Of a stretch of 64,000 bases of DNA, positions 18,314-26,754 are shown in pieces. Positions within the stretch are counted from its first letter, which is position 1, and each line of letters begins with the position of its first letter. Source of the stretch: Pseudomonas sp. MIACH (GTDB taxonomy: Bacteria > Pseudomonadota > Gammaproteobacteria > Pseudomonadales > Pseudomonadaceae); the NCBI RefSeq assembly GCF_001269925.1, contig NZ_LHVO01000022.1, positions 1-64,000 of the forward strand, read 5' to 3'. The notes under the pieces are model-generated. The model had not been told where the DNA came from and did no database searches. It saw only the letters and a program-made list of their open reading frames with translations. A program made the translations under genes and the position numbers.

Positions 18314-19137
18314 TGTTCCGCTCCTTGGCCGTTGAAGGTATCGCGCCAGGCCAGGCAGCGTTTCTCCAGCGCCGCGAGCAGGCCGTCGCTGACCTTGCCC
18401 AGTAGCGCCAACACGACAATGGCGGCCAGCACAATGTCGGGCCGCGAGGTTTCCCGCCCATCGCTGAGCAGGTAACCCAAGCCCTTGGTCGCCGCGATCA
18501 GCTCGGCCGCCACGAGGAACATCCACGCCAGGCTCAAGCCACTGCGCAGCCCGGTGAACAGGCCGGGCAGGGCCGCGGGCAGCAGGATCCGCCGCACCAG
18601 GCGGCGGCGACTGAAACCGTACATCTGGCCCACTTCCACCAGCTTGCGGTCGATATCGCGAATCGCCGCGACACCATTGAGGTACACCGGGAAAAACGCG
18701 CCAATGGCGATCAACACAATCTTCGAGGTTTCATCGATGCCCAGCCACAGCAACAGCAAGGGCACCCAGGCCAGGCTTGGGATCGAGCGCAGCCCGGCGA
18801 ACGTCGGTTCCAGGTAGGCTTCGGCCTCACGGCTCAAACCGACCCAGGCAGCGAAGACCAGGGCCAGGCTGGCGCCGATGGCAAAGCCCAGCAGCACCCG
18901 CGCGAGGCTGGCGCTGATGTGCTTCCACAAGGCGCCCTCGGCCAGGTCGGTGAGGGTCACGGCGATCTCGCTGGGGGCCGGCATCTGGTAGGACGGCAGC
19001 CAGCCTACCCGCACGACCACTTCCAGGATCAACAGGATCAGCACCGGCAGGACCAGGCCTTTGAACCGTCGTGGCCAGGCGCTGCGCTGGCTGGCCACGG
19101 GGGCCGGAAGGGGCAATGCTTGGCTTTCGCTGGTCAT
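18310..19137 (-). CDS. ABC transporter permease, sulfonate/nitrate type (SsuC/AtsB-like)
   Basis: The 275-residue protein has about six membrane helices and the coupling (EAA) segment VEVGQMYGFSRRRLVRRILLPAALPGLFTGLR, which is characteristic of the SsuC/TauC permeases. It lies 9 bp downstream of the binding-protein gene and overlaps the ATPase gene. No flavin monooxygenase such as SsuD lies in this operon, so the desulfurising enzyme would be encoded elsewhere. Confidence 0.9.
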   Translation of the reverse strand: MTSESQALPLPAPVASQRSAWPRRFKGLVLPVLILLILEVVVRVGWLPSYQMPAPSEIAVTLTDLAEGALWKHISASLARVLLGFAIGASLALVFAAWVGLSREAEAYLEPTFAGLRSIPSLAWVPLLLLWLGIDETSKIVLIAIGAFFPVYLNGVAAIRDIDRKLVEVGQMYGFSRRRLVRRILLPAALPGLFTGLRSGLSLAWMFLVAAELIAATKGLGYLLSDGRETSRPDIVLAAIVVLALLGKVSDGLLAALEKRCLAWRDTFNGQGAEQ

Positions 19138-19146
19138 CAGCGCCCC

Positions 19147-20118
19147 TTACTGCTGCGGCAGGGTTTGGCCAAACGAAGGGTCGATCAGTTGATCGATCAC
19201 CTGGTCCACATTTACCCCACGACGCACCAATTCCTCGGACACCAGGATCGGCGCCGCTGACTTGGACGACTGCACATCCTTGGCGCTCAACAACGGCGTA
19301 CTCAGATCGGTGCGCGACAGTTGCAGCTTGGCCACTTCCAACGGCAGGCCGGATTCATCCGCCAGCAGCTTGGCGAATTCATCCGGGTGCTTCACGGCCC
19401 AATCCCGGGCTTTTTCATAAGCGCCAAGCACCTTGGTGATGGTCTGTGGGTGCGCCTTGGCGAACTTCTCGGTGACGCTCACCACGCCATAGCTGTTGAA
19501 GTCCTTGTTGCGATACAGCAGGCGCGAACCGGCCTGGATTTGACTGGCGGCCATGTGCGGATCGAGACCGGCCCAGGCGTCCACGTCACCTTTTTCCAAG
19601 GCGGTGCGGCCGTCGGGATGTTGCAGGTGCACCAGCTCCACGTCGTCTTTTTTCAGCCCGGCCTGTTGCAGGCTGCGCAGGGTGAACAGGTACGGATCGG
19701 TGCCTTTGGTGGCGGCGATTTTCTTGCCCTTCAGGTCGCTGACGCTGTTGAGTGGTGAGTCCTTGCGTACCACCAGGGCCGTCCATTCGGCGCGGCTGTA
19801 GACGTAAACCGATTTGATCGGGCTGCCATTGGCCCGGCTCAACACGGCAGACAAGCTGGCCGACGAAGCGAAATCCACGCCGCCGCTGTTGAGGTATTCC
19901 AGGGAGCGGTTGCTGCCCTGGCTCAGGACCCAGCCGACTTTACTCTGGGGCAGGGCCTGTTCCAGCCAGCCGAAGTGCTTGAGCACCAGGCTGACCGGCG
20001 AGTAGTAGGCGTAGTCGAGGTTGACTTCGGCGGGATCGGTTTCGGCGGCATATGCCTGCGGCTGCAGGCTCAGGACGAGGGCGCAGGCGCCGAGTAAACG
20101 CTGGGTGAAGGGTTTCAT
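19147..20118 (-). CDS. ABC substrate-binding protein, aliphatic sulfonate/sulfate-ester type (SsuA/AtsR-like)
   Basis: The 323-residue protein has a signal peptide (about 1-24, ending QAYAAE) and the SsuA/NMT1-like fold. Visible motifs are YYSPVSLVLKHFGWLE, GSNRSLEYLNSGGVDFASSASLSAVLS, LKGKKIAATKGTDPYLFTL and DVDAWAGLDPHMAAS. It captures the ligand in the periplasm for the permease downstream. Taurine, alkylsulfonates or sulfate esters are all possible. It is divergent from the molbindin gene across 340 bases, and this pairing supports an organosulfur role. Confidence 0.87.
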   Translation of the reverse strand: MKPFTQRLLGACALVLSLQPQAYAAETDPAEVNLDYAYYSPVSLVLKHFGWLEQALPQSKVGWVLSQGSNRSLEYLNSGGVDFASSASLSAVLSRANGSPIKSVYVYSRAEWTALVVRKDSPLNSVSDLKGKKIAATKGTDPYLFTLRSLQQAGLKKDDVELVHLQHPDGRTALEKGDVDAWAGLDPHMAASQIQAGSRLLYRNKDFNSYGVVSVTEKFAKAHPQTITKVLGAYEKARDWAVKHPDEFAKLLADESGLPLEVAKLQLSRTDLSTPLLSAKDVQSSKSAAPILVSEELVRRGVNVDQVIDQLIDPSFGQTLPQQ

Positions 20119-20458
20119 GGAACAGCTCCGGACAAGGCGTTGAGAGAAGGCTTTTCTTATATTCAGAAAGATGATTTTTAATGTATCATCATGCTTTACA
20201 GGAATATGCAGTCTCTATGCCAAGGTCACCGCTACCCCGCGTAGATATGGTCTTAACCGTAAATATCGCCTTATCCAAAACCGCAGCTGCTACGGGGGTA
20301 GCAGATTGTTGATCGGCTGTTGGTGGGGCAACAGTGCGCATATGTTTTTATGGAATAAATAAAGAGTTATATATTCCTTTTAATGTTCTGCGCGATAGCG
20401 CACTTTGAAGGCCTGCGCATTCGTGCGGATTGACCCAACAGCCAAAAGGAAAGCCGAC
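20119..20458. other. Divergent intergenic region, no gene recognised
   Basis: The 340 bases are more AT-rich than their neighbours. They must hold the promoters of the sulfonate-type ABC operon and of the molbindin gene. A 63-codon ORF at 20171-20362 lacks a ribosome site and recognisable content. I see no clear terminator, riboswitch or operator. Confidence 0.5.
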
Positions 20459-20674
20459 ATGACCATTAAAGCGATCAACGTGCGCAACCAGTTCAAGGGC
20501 GTGATCAAGGAAATTCTGCTGGGGGAGGTGGTGTCCGAAATCGACGTGCAAACCGCGTCCGGCATCGTCACTTCGGTGATCACCACGCGCTCGGTGCGTG
20601 ACCTGGAATTGAAAGTAGGCAGTGAAGTGATTGCCTTTGTGAAGTCCACCGAAGTGTCCATCGCCAAGCTGTGA
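20459..20674 (+). CDS. Molbindin, Mop-domain protein (SsuF-like)
   Basis: The 71-residue protein is one Mop/TOBE unit: INVRNQFKGVIKEILLGEVVSEIDVQTASG...VTSVITTRSVRDLELKVGSEVIAFVKSTEVSIAK. Molbindins bind molybdate as oligomers. In Pseudomonas putida S-313 a protein of this kind, SsuF, belongs to the ssu locus and is needed for using some organosulfur compounds; the position opposite a sulfonate-type ABC operon makes the same role likely here. AAGGA lies upstream of the ATG. Confidence 0.87.
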   Translation: MTIKAINVRNQFKGVIKEILLGEVVSEIDVQTASGIVTSVITTRSVRDLELKVGSEVIAFVKSTEVSIAKL

Positions 20675-20684
20675 CGCCCACCTG

Positions 20685-20707
20685 ATGTGGGAGCGCTGCT
20701 CCCACAT
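20685..20707. terminator. Hairpin between convergent molbindin and patB genes
   Basis: ATGTGGGAGC pairs perfectly with GCTCCCACAT around a 3-base loop. It sits between two converging genes and has no T-run, so it is either a bidirectional barrier or a single REP-like element. Confidence 0.55.
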
Positions 20708-20729
20708 TGATAAAGCCTGCGACGGTGCC

Positions 20730-21875
20730 TCAGCGCTGCTGCAGCGCACGCTCCATACGTTGCAGACCCTCTTCCAGCAAAGCCCGTGGGCAGCCGAAGT
20801 TCAGGCGCACGAACTGCTGGCTGTCGTCACCGAATTCGATCCCCGCACTCAACCCAACCTTGGCCTGCTCCAGGAAGAATTGCTGTGGGTCGTCCAGGCC
20901 CAGGGCGGTGCAATCCAGCCAGGCCAGGAACGTGCCTTGTGGCGCGTGCATCACCACGCCGGGTAAGCGGGTTTGCACGGCGTCGAACAGGTAATCGCGG
21001 TTGGCTTGCAGGTAGTGCTTCAGCGCGTCGAGCCATGCGCCGCACTGGCTGTAGGCGGCGCGGGTGGCTTCCAGGCCCAGGGGGCTGACGCTGTCGACCA
21101 TGCCGCAGCGGGCCTGGTTGAAGCGTTCGCGAATCTCGGCGTTCTGGATCACGGCAAAGCAGGTCTTCAAACCGGCTACGTTGTAGGCCTTGCTCGCCGA
21201 CATCAGTGTGATGGTGCGCTGGGCAATCTCCGGGCTGAGGCTGGCGGTGGGGATGTGGCGGCGGCCGTCGAAGCACAGCTCGGCGTGGATTTCGTCACTG
21301 ATGATCAGCGCGCCGTTTTCCAGGCAGGCATTGGCCACGGCCAACAGTTCTTCACGGGGGAAGACCTTGCCTATGGGGTTGTGCGGGTTGCTCAGCAGCA
21401 GTGCGCCGGCGCCGGTCAGGGCCTCGCGCAGGGCGGGCATTGGCGTGATGTATTCAGCGCCGCGCAATTGGAACGGTACTTCGATACGCGGCAGGTTCCA
21501 GTGGCCGGGCGCCAGGCGAATCGGCCGGTAGTTGGGGGTTTGCAGCACCACCGGCTGGCCCGGTTGTACAAAGGCGTGCAGCGCCATATTGAAACCGGGT
21601 TCGACGCCGGGCAGGAACAGCAGGTCGTCGGGCTGCACGCGCCAGGCGTACTTGGACCACAGGTCGGCGACGATGGCCTCGCGTACATCCGGGCCGGCCA
21701 CGCTGTAGCCGAGAATCTGCTGGTCGAGGCGCGCATGCAGGGCTTGCAGCACGGCGGGCGGCGCGGCGATGTCCATGTCGGCAATCCACATCGGCAACAC
21801 ATCGGCCGGGTAGCGGTTCCACTTGGTGCTGCCGGTGCCGAGGCGGGGGTGGATCGTGTCGAAATCAAAGCTCAT
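20730..21875 (-). CDS. patB: PLP-dependent C-S lyase, PatB/MalY family
   Basis: The 381-residue protein is a fold-type I aminotransferase-like enzyme: WIADMDIAAPPAV and GYSVAGPDVREAI at the N-terminus, then SNPHNPIGKVFPREEL, IISDEIHAEL, and the PLP-lysine segment MSASKAYNVAGLK. PatB/MalY enzymes cleave cystathionine, cystine or S-alkyl-cysteines to a thiol, pyruvate and ammonia. It lies 78 bp downstream of the LysR gene on the same strand and is likely co-transcribed with it. Its chemistry fits the divergent sulfur operon. Confidence 0.88.
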   Translation of the reverse strand: MSFDFDTIHPRLGTGSTKWNRYPADVLPMWIADMDIAAPPAVLQALHARLDQQILGYSVAGPDVREAIVADLWSKYAWRVQPDDLLFLPGVEPGFNMALHAFVQPGQPVVLQTPNYRPIRLAPGHWNLPRIEVPFQLRGAEYITPMPALREALTGAGALLLSNPHNPIGKVFPREELLAVANACLENGALIISDEIHAELCFDGRRHIPTASLSPEIAQRTITLMSASKAYNVAGLKTCFAVIQNAEIRERFNQARCGMVDSVSPLGLEATRAAYSQCGAWLDALKHYLQANRDYLFDAVQTRLPGVVMHAPQGTFLAWLDCTALGLDDPQQFFLEQAKVGLSAGIEFGDDSQQFVRLNFGCPRALLEEGLQRMERALQQR

Positions 21876-21953
21876 GAAAGGGCTCGTGTCAGGGAGGGCA
21901 GGCGGGAATGGCGACGATTCTAACGGGATAAAATCCAGATGCCAGCACGCTCT

Positions 21954-22805
21954 TTACAGGCCCTGGCTGCCCCGGATCAAGTCATACGCCTTGCGCGCAA
22001 TCGGGTTCGCCGTATTCGGCCGAATCCACAGGTAATACGTGACCTCCGGCAACCTCGGTAATCCATCCGTTTCGCCCAGCACGCGCATATCCGGGCCGAG
22101 CATTTCCATGCTGCGCGGCGTTACCCCGAGCCCTGCGCGGGTGGCGGCCTTGATGCCGATCAGGTTCGATGCCAGATACGCCTGGCGCCAGGGGATATTC
22201 GCCTGTTCCAGCGCCTCCAGGGCGTAGCGTCGGTAGATGCTCGGCTCGTCCACCAGGATCAGCGGCAGCGGTTCGCTCGGCTGGTGGATGTACTGCGCCG
22301 AACAGATCCACCACACCGGCGACGTCCGCAGCGCAAAGCCTTCCAGGTTCGGGTCGGAGCGGGTGGAAATCACCATGTCGACCTTGCCCCGGTGCAGGTC
22401 GTCCATCAGGAACGGGCTGCGGCCTACGTCGATCTCCAGGCGCAGGCGTGGCGCGGAGCGCGCGATATGGCTGAGGATCGGCGGCAGGATCGTGTCGGCG
22501 ATATCGTGGGGCGAGCCGATGCGCAGCACGCCGCTCAAGCTGCTTTCGCGCAGGGAGTTCAGTGCATCGTCATTCAGCGCGAGCATCTGCCGTGCATGAC
22601 GCAGCAACTGCAGGCCCGGCTCGGTCAGTTGTTTTTGCCGGCCGCGCTTTTCGAACAGGCTCACACCCACTTGCTGTTCCAGGCGCTGCATATGCTGGGT
22701 CACGGATGACTGGGTACGCGCCAGGTGCGTGCCGGCTTCGGCGAAGCTGTGGTGGTCGACCACGGCGATAAAGGTGCGCAGAAGTTCAAGGTCGAGGGTC
22801 GACAT
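21954..22805 (-). CDS. LysR-family regulator of the sulfur cluster
   Basis: The 283-residue protein has an N-terminal winged helix (LELLRTFIAVVDHHSFAEAGTHLARTQSSVTQHMQRLEQQVGVSLFEK) and a LysR effector-binding domain. ATG 22805 is preferred, with GGAA upstream; an in-frame ATG at 22811 is the alternative. It sits between patB, which it probably leads as an operon, and the divergent seven-gene sulfur operon, the classical LysR position. The effector is unknown; a thiol, cystine or organosulfur metabolite is inferred. Confidence 0.88.
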   Translation of the reverse strand: MSTLDLELLRTFIAVVDHHSFAEAGTHLARTQSSVTQHMQRLEQQVGVSLFEKRGRQKQLTEPGLQLLRHARQMLALNDDALNSLRESSLSGVLRIGSPHDIADTILPPILSHIARSAPRLRLEIDVGRSPFLMDDLHRGKVDMVISTRSDPNLEGFALRTSPVWWICSAQYIHQPSEPLPLILVDEPSIYRRYALEALEQANIPWRQAYLASNLIGIKAATRAGLGVTPRSMEMLGPDMRVLGETDGLPRLPEVTYYLWIRPNTANPIARKAYDLIRGSQGL

Positions 22806-23048
22806 GGCCATTTCCAGAAGCGGTTTTACATCAAGTGTGTGAAGTTAAACATTACAGATATTTATGTATGGGTGAAGAGGATTTTTGCCTGGGCCAATGA
22901 ATAATGGGTTATGCCGAAATTGAAGGTGGTGCAAAGACGGTGAGTTATAACGATATGAGATATTTGCATTTCCGTTGCCCTCGCACTCTCCCTAGCATGC
23001 CCCTCCATCAGGTCGGGGTACGCCGATCATTCGCCAGGGGGAAGTCCA

Positions 23049-23870
23049 ATGATGTTCAAGAAATGGTTGCCGGTGGCCCTGGGGTCGATGATCGCCCTGG
23101 GCGGCAGTGTGGCGGCGCAGGCCGATGCGACGCTGGACAAGATCGAGCAGCGCCATGTGCTGGTGGTGGGCGTGTTGTTGTCCGGCGGTCCGTTTGGCAG
23201 CATCGACCCCGCCACGCAACAGCCCAAGGGCTTGAACGTCGACCTGGCCAACGAGCTGGGGCGTCAACTCAAGGCCGAGGTGCAACTGGTGCCGGTATTG
23301 CCGGCCAACCGTGTGCAGTTCCTGCAGCAGGGCAAGGTCGACCTGCTGATTGCCAATATGGAATGGACCGCCGAGCGCGGTGAGATCCTCGGTTTTGTGC
23401 CGACCCCGTTCTACCGCGTCGGCGGTGCGGCTGCGGTGCTCAAAGACAGCAAGATCGCCCGTTGGGAAGACCTCAAGGACCAGCCCGTGTGCACCTCCCA
23501 GGGCAGCAGCTACGTCAAGCCGCTGACTGAATTCGGTGCTCAGCTCAAGGCGTTCAAGAGCTCGTCCGAGTCGTTGCTGGCCCTGCGCGGTAACAACTGC
23601 GTCGCCGCGGTGCACGACGCCACCCTGATCAACCCGTTGGTCAACGACAGCGCCGAATGGAAGGACTACCGCGTCCTCGGCCCGGAACTCAACCCGGCAC
23701 CGTCGGTGATCTGGACCCGTCGCGGCGAGAGCGACACCCAGGCCAAGCTCGATCCGATCGTCAAGGAACTGCACCGCAGCGGCTGGCTGATCGAGGCCCA
23801 GACCCGCAACCGCATCAGCCCGGCATCGCCGGCCCTGGTGGAATTGCAGAAACAGTTCAAGGGCGCCTGA
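23049..23870 (+). CDS. ABC amino-acid substrate-binding protein (family 3)
   Basis: The 273-residue protein has a signal peptide (ending GGSVAAQADA) and the SBP_bac_3 fold: LVVGVLLSGGPFGSID, GLNVDLANELGRQL, VDLLIANMEWTAERGEILGFVPTPFY, WEDLKDQPVCTSQGSSYVK. This family binds polar amino acids, cystine and opines. It is the first gene of the operon divergent from lysR, with GGGGGAAG before the ATG. The sulfur context suggests cystine or an S-substituted cysteine, but that is inferred. Confidence 0.88.
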   Translation: MMFKKWLPVALGSMIALGGSVAAQADATLDKIEQRHVLVVGVLLSGGPFGSIDPATQQPKGLNVDLANELGRQLKAEVQLVPVLPANRVQFLQQGKVDLLIANMEWTAERGEILGFVPTPFYRVGGAAAVLKDSKIARWEDLKDQPVCTSQGSSYVKPLTEFGAQLKAFKSSSESLLALRGNNCVAAVHDATLINPLVNDSAEWKDYRVLGPELNPAPSVIWTRRGESDTQAKLDPIVKELHRSGWLIEAQTRNRISPASPALVELQKQFKGA

Positions 23871-23877
23871 ACCGGCA

Positions 23878-24618
23878 ATGGAGATGAGTCATCTGCTTGA
23901 AGTGTTCGTCCATTGGGCCGCCGGCATTGGCCTGAACTACACCTTCCTGCTGGACGCCTATCAGCGCGGCAGCCTGGTCGAGGGCGCGCTGACCACCGGT
24001 CTGCTGTGCCTGTTCACGATCATCGGCAGCCTGTTGGCGGGGATCACGCTGGCGGCGATGCTGACCTCAGGCAACCCGTGGCTGGCCAAGCCTGCGCGGG
24101 TGTTCGTGGAAGTGACGCGCAACACGCCGACGCTGGTGCAGCTGTACTGCGCGTTCCTGGTGTTGAACATGCTGCTGACCCAGGCGGTCGGCGCGGCCAA
24201 CCCGCTGACGCCGTTTGCCTGGGTGGTGATCGTGATCTCCCTGCACAAGGGCGCGTTCCATGCCGAGGCCCTGCGCGCCGGCATCGAAGCGGTGCCTGCC
24301 GTAACGATGGAGGCCGCCAGCTCCCTGGCCTTCAGCCGCCGCCAGTTGTTGTGGAATGTGCAGTTGCCGCTGGCGCTGCGCTTTGCCTTGCCGTCGCTGA
24401 TCAACAACCTGATCGACCTGGTGAAGATGACCGCCGTGGCCTCTGCGATTGCGGTGGGCGACATCACCTACGCGGCGATCATGATCTGGACCCAGAGCGA
24501 CAACGTGCTGGAGCTGATGCTCCTGATCCTGAGCTTTTTCGGCCTGCTGAGTTTTATCGTCAATTGTGTGGGGCGCTGGCTCGAAGCGCGCCTGAGGATG
24601 CCCGGCTATGGCCATTGA
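23878..24618 (+). CDS. Polar amino-acid ABC permease, subunit 1
   Basis: The 246-residue permease has about five membrane helices and the HisM/GlnP signature VEVTRNTPTLVQLYCAFLVL, followed by FHAEALRAGIEAVPAVTMEAASSLAFSRRQLLWNVQLPLALR. It begins 7 bp after the binding-protein gene and overlaps the second permease by 11 bp. It should pair with that second permease in a heterodimer. Confidence 0.92.
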   Translation: MEMSHLLEVFVHWAAGIGLNYTFLLDAYQRGSLVEGALTTGLLCLFTIIGSLLAGITLAAMLTSGNPWLAKPARVFVEVTRNTPTLVQLYCAFLVLNMLLTQAVGAANPLTPFAWVVIVISLHKGAFHAEALRAGIEAVPAVTMEAASSLAFSRRQLLWNVQLPLALRFALPSLINNLIDLVKMTAVASAIAVGDITYAAIMIWTQSDNVLELMLLILSFFGLLSFIVNCVGRWLEARLRMPGYGH

Positions 24619-25291
24619 TTCATTCCCGGTGCTGTCGGCCTTGCTGCAATGGTCGCCGGCACTGCTGGTCGGTTTTGGCCAGAACATTCTGATCAGCCTG
24701 CTGGCGATCGGCATTGGTTCGGTGCTGGGTCTGGTGATCGGTGCGTTGGCGTTGTCGCCCCTGGGCTTTGTGGCGCGGCTGTGGGTGCAGGTGTTTCGCA
24801 ATGCGCCGTGGCTGGTGCTGATCTATTTCACTACCTACGTGTTCCCGTTCGAGATCCGTATCGGCAGCAGCTACGTGTCGTTCCCCGATTGGGTCAAGGT
24901 CACTATCGGCCTGGCGTTACCGGCCAGCGCCAACGTGGCGGAAATCTTCCGGGGCGCCATCGGCTCGATCCCCAGCACCCAATGGGAAGCCGCGCGGTCC
25001 CTGGCATTCACCCGTGGCCAGCTGTTTCGCTCGATCATCCTGCCGCAGTGCTTCAAGCGCATGTTGCCGCCGTGGATGAACCTTTACGCGGTGGTCACCA
25101 TGGGCACTGCGCTGGCCTCGCTGGTGGGCGTGCATGACGTGATCGACACCGCGCAGATCGCCAGCAACACCGTGAACATGACCGGCTTTACCGTGGTGAT
25201 CTACCTGAGCCTGCTGGTGCTGTTCTTTGCCTACTGCTACCCGATTTCCCGCCTGACCCAACACCTGGAGCGCCGTTATGCCTTCTACTGA
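24608..25291 (+). CDS. Polar amino-acid ABC permease, subunit 2
   Basis: The 227-residue permease has the same family pattern: VQVFRNAPWLVLIYFTTYV near residue 60, then ANVAEIFRGAIGSIPSTQWEAARSLAFTRGQLFRSIILPQCFK. It overlaps the upstream permease by 11 bp and the ATPase by 14 bp, so translation of the three is probably coupled. Confidence 0.92.
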   Translation: MAIDSFPVLSALLQWSPALLVGFGQNILISLLAIGIGSVLGLVIGALALSPLGFVARLWVQVFRNAPWLVLIYFTTYVFPFEIRIGSSYVSFPDWVKVTIGLALPASANVAEIFRGAIGSIPSTQWEAARSLAFTRGQLFRSIILPQCFKRMLPPWMNLYAVVTMGTALASLVGVHDVIDTAQIASNTVNMTGFTVVIYLSLLVLFFAYCYPISRLTQHLERRYAFY

Positions 25292-26102
25292 ACCCCTGGT
25301 GAGCCTGCGGGATGTGCACTTGTCGTTCGGCGCCAACCCGGTGCTCAAGGGCATCGACCTCGACGTGCTGCGTGGCCAGGCCGTGTCGATCATCGGCCCG
25401 TCCGGCTCGGGCAAATCCACGATCCTGCGCTGCATCACCGGGCTGTTGCAGCCCCAGCGCGGCAGTATTCGCGTGGGCCAGACCCAGGTCGACAGCCTGG
25501 TCCAGGAAGCGCAGCGCATCGAGTTGCGCAAGCGCGTCGGCTTTGTGTTCCAGCAATACAACCTGTTCCCGCACTTGTCGGTGCTGGAAAACCTGGTGAT
25601 CGCCCCGCGCAAGGTGCTCGGTCGCAGCCGTGCCGATGCGGAAAAAGACGCGCGGGCGCTGCTGGCCAAGGTGCGCATGGAGCACAAGGCCGATGCGTAC
25701 CCAGGCCAACTGTCCGGTGGCCAGCAGCAGCGCGTGGCGATTGCCCGCGCCCTGGCGATGCGCCCGGAGCTGATCCTGTTTGACGAAGTGACCTCGGCGC
25801 TCGACCCGGAAACCGTCGGCGAGGTGCTGACGGTGATTCGCGAGCTGACCGAAGAGGGCATGACCTGTGTACTCGTCACCCACGAAATGCGCTTCGCCGA
25901 GGAGATCAGCGACGTCGTGTACTTCACCGAAAACGGCGTGATTGTCGAGCATGGCAGCGCTGAGAGCATCTTTCAGAATCCCAGCAGCGAACGCACCCAG
26001 ACGTTCCTGCGCCATGCCTTGGGCGATACGGGGCGCCGTGGCCCGCTCAAGCATGCCCCGTATCTGTTGACCAACTTGGGCCGTTACAGCCTGTCAGTCT
26101 GA
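25278..26102 (+). CDS. Polar amino-acid ABC transporter ATPase
   Basis: The 274-residue ATPase has Walker A IIGPSGSGKST, Q-loop VFQQYNLFPHLSVLEN, signature LSGGQQQRVAIARALAM, Walker B LILFDEVTSALDPE and switch VLVTHEMRFAEEI. The DEVTSALDPE and HEMRFAEE strings mark the GlnQ/HisP/TcyN group. It is about 20-30 residues longer at the C-terminus than the shortest family members. It energises import by the two permeases. Confidence 0.93.
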   Translation: MPSTEPLVSLRDVHLSFGANPVLKGIDLDVLRGQAVSIIGPSGSGKSTILRCITGLLQPQRGSIRVGQTQVDSLVQEAQRIELRKRVGFVFQQYNLFPHLSVLENLVIAPRKVLGRSRADAEKDARALLAKVRMEHKADAYPGQLSGGQQQRVAIARALAMRPELILFDEVTSALDPETVGEVLTVIRELTEEGMTCVLVTHEMRFAEEISDVVYFTENGVIVEHGSAESIFQNPSSERTQTFLRHALGDTGRRGPLKHAPYLLTNLGRYSLSV

Positions 26103-26118
26103 TAAAAGGAAAACTGTG

Positions 26119-26715
26119 ATGAGCAACGCACACCGTGCCGCCGTGATCGAGGCGTTTTTGCAGCAGATCCGCGTCATCAACCAGCGCGGCGTAGACCGCG
26201 CAGCCCTGGTGGACATCGTCGGCCTGCTGGAACAATTGGCCGAGCGCCGCGACCTGTTCAACTTCGATGAATTCCCCGCGCCTGTGCCAGGGCAGGGCAG
26301 CACCGCGTTCCGCTATCGCCTGAACGACGACGGCGATACGCCGACCCTGTACCTCAACTCGCTGTTGCCGGGCAAAAGCACGCTGCCGCACAACCATGAG
26401 ACCTGGGCGATCATCAGCGCGGTGGAAGGCCAGGAGATCAACTACGTCTATGCACGCAATGACGAAGGCCACGAGCCGGGCTTCACCTCCCTCAGCCTGG
26501 AAAAGGAAGTGATCGTGCAGCCGGGCACGTCGATCTCGTTCCTCGGTGAAGACCTGCATGGCATCAAGGTTGAAGGTGAGCAGGCCACGTTGCATTTCCA
26601 CCTGTATGGCTTGCCGCTGGAATCCCTGAACGGCCGCTACGGTGTGGACGCGGATGGCCGCATCCTCAACTACAACGCTTCGCAGATGGCGCCGTCGATC
26701 AAGGCCTATGCCTGA
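26119..26715 (+). CDS. Cysteine-dioxygenase-type cupin thiol dioxygenase
   Basis: The 198-residue cupin has HNHETWAI (H91, H93) and DLHGI (H147), the three-His iron site expected of thiol dioxygenases, which turn a thiol into a sulfinic acid. It contains no cysteine at all, so it cannot form the Cys-Tyr cofactor of mammalian cysteine dioxygenase and may use another thiol or persulfide. AAGGA precedes the ATG at 26119. It lies 16 bp after the ABC ATPase gene and 39 bp before the rhodanese-lyase fusion. Confidence 0.8.
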   Translation: MSNAHRAAVIEAFLQQIRVINQRGVDRAALVDIVGLLEQLAERRDLFNFDEFPAPVPGQGSTAFRYRLNDDGDTPTLYLNSLLPGKSTLPHNHETWAIISAVEGQEINYVYARNDEGHEPGFTSLSLEKEVIVQPGTSISFLGEDLHGIKVEGEQATLHFHLYGLPLESLNGRYGVDADGRILNYNASQMAPSIKAYA

Positions 26716-26754
26716 CGCGTTGCCGTCACTTTTCTCTTAATTGTTGGGACTTCC

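Noticed and set aside
20171..20362. A 63-codon frame in the 340-bp gap before the molbindin gene
   Set aside because: It has no ribosome site, no family features and lies in a divergent promoter region.
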